A DNA stretch of 6,490 bases from Lachnoclostridium sp. Lineage in GTDB: Bacteria; Bacillota_A; Clostridia; Lachnospirales; Lachnospiraceae. Position 1 is the first letter of the stretch. Every line of letters starts with the position of its first letter. Shown piece by piece: positions 6,394 to 6,490 of the stretch. The stretch is taken from positions 1-6,490 of the forward strand of contig SVDR01000095.1 in assembly GCA_015057755.1 (NCBI GenBank), given 5' to 3'. The position numbers and the translations under genes are program-made. A model generated the notes under the pieces. It saw only the letters and a program-made list of their open reading frames with translations, had not been told where the DNA came from and ran no database searches.

Positions 6394-6436
6394 AGCCTCT
6401 GTATAATCGATGAAACATTATGCAGAGGCTATTTTT
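6394..6436 (+). terminator. Intrinsic terminator after abgT
   Basis: AGCCTCTGTATAAT (6394-6407) pairs with ATTATGCAGAGGCT (6417-6430): 14 pairs including one T-G wobble. The loop is 9 bases and the tail is ATTTTTAT. It closes the abgB-abgT unit. The remaining 54 bases to the window edge are AT-rich and show no gene I can support. Confidence 0.9.
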
Positions 6437-6490
6437 ATCTAATGGAATATGTTATTATAAAAAAGAAAAGTAGTTCGATAAATAAGAATT

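Noticed and set aside
6442..6490. Open frame beginning ATG 6442 and running off the right edge
   Set aside because: Only about 16 codons are visible, the sequence is AT-rich and lysine/serine-heavy, and the nearest purine-rich stretch is inside the terminator, so it cannot be supported.

Overview
This window looks like chromosomal DNA from a spore-forming Clostridia bacterium, most likely of the Lachnospiraceae type. The case rests on an archaeal-type prolyl-tRNA synthetase C-terminus, a CotS-family spore-coat kinase-like gene, a solitary BioY, strong AAAGGAGG-type ribosome binding sites and short gene spacing. This placement is inferred from gene content, not from a database search. All six recognised genes are on the + strand.

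Layout. Positions 1-236 hold the C-terminal end of prolyl-tRNA synthetase (proS), followed by a clean intrinsic terminator (263-294). Then come bioY (biotin uptake S component, 327-902) and cca (tRNA nucleotidyltransferase, 922-2127), 19 bases apart and probably cotranscribed. They are closed by a terminator whose left arm and loop lie inside the end of cca. A CotS-family, kinase-fold gene follows alone (about 2195-3181). A strong sigma-A promoter with an extended -10 (3194-3221) then drives a two-gene unit. Its first gene is an AbgB-like M20 aminoacylase (3276-4709) and its second an AbgT-family transporter (4764-6317). A 14-bp terminator hairpin (6394-6436) ends the unit.

How the genes fit together. 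The first half is housekeeping: tRNA charging, tRNA CCA-end maintenance and biotin uptake. The second half is a compact uptake-and-cleavage module. By homology to the E. coli abgABT system, the transporter would move p-aminobenzoyl-glutamate (a folate breakdown product) or a related N-acyl amino acid, and the hydrolase would cut the amide bond inside the cell. The E. coli partner subunit AbgA is not present in this window.

I did not find a clearly new biological system. The points most worth a second look are the abgB-abgT pair without abgA, its unusually strong expression signals (promoter, ribosome binding sites, codon choice), a repeated TTTATAAA palindrome in its leader, and the altered catalytic motifs of the CotS-like protein.
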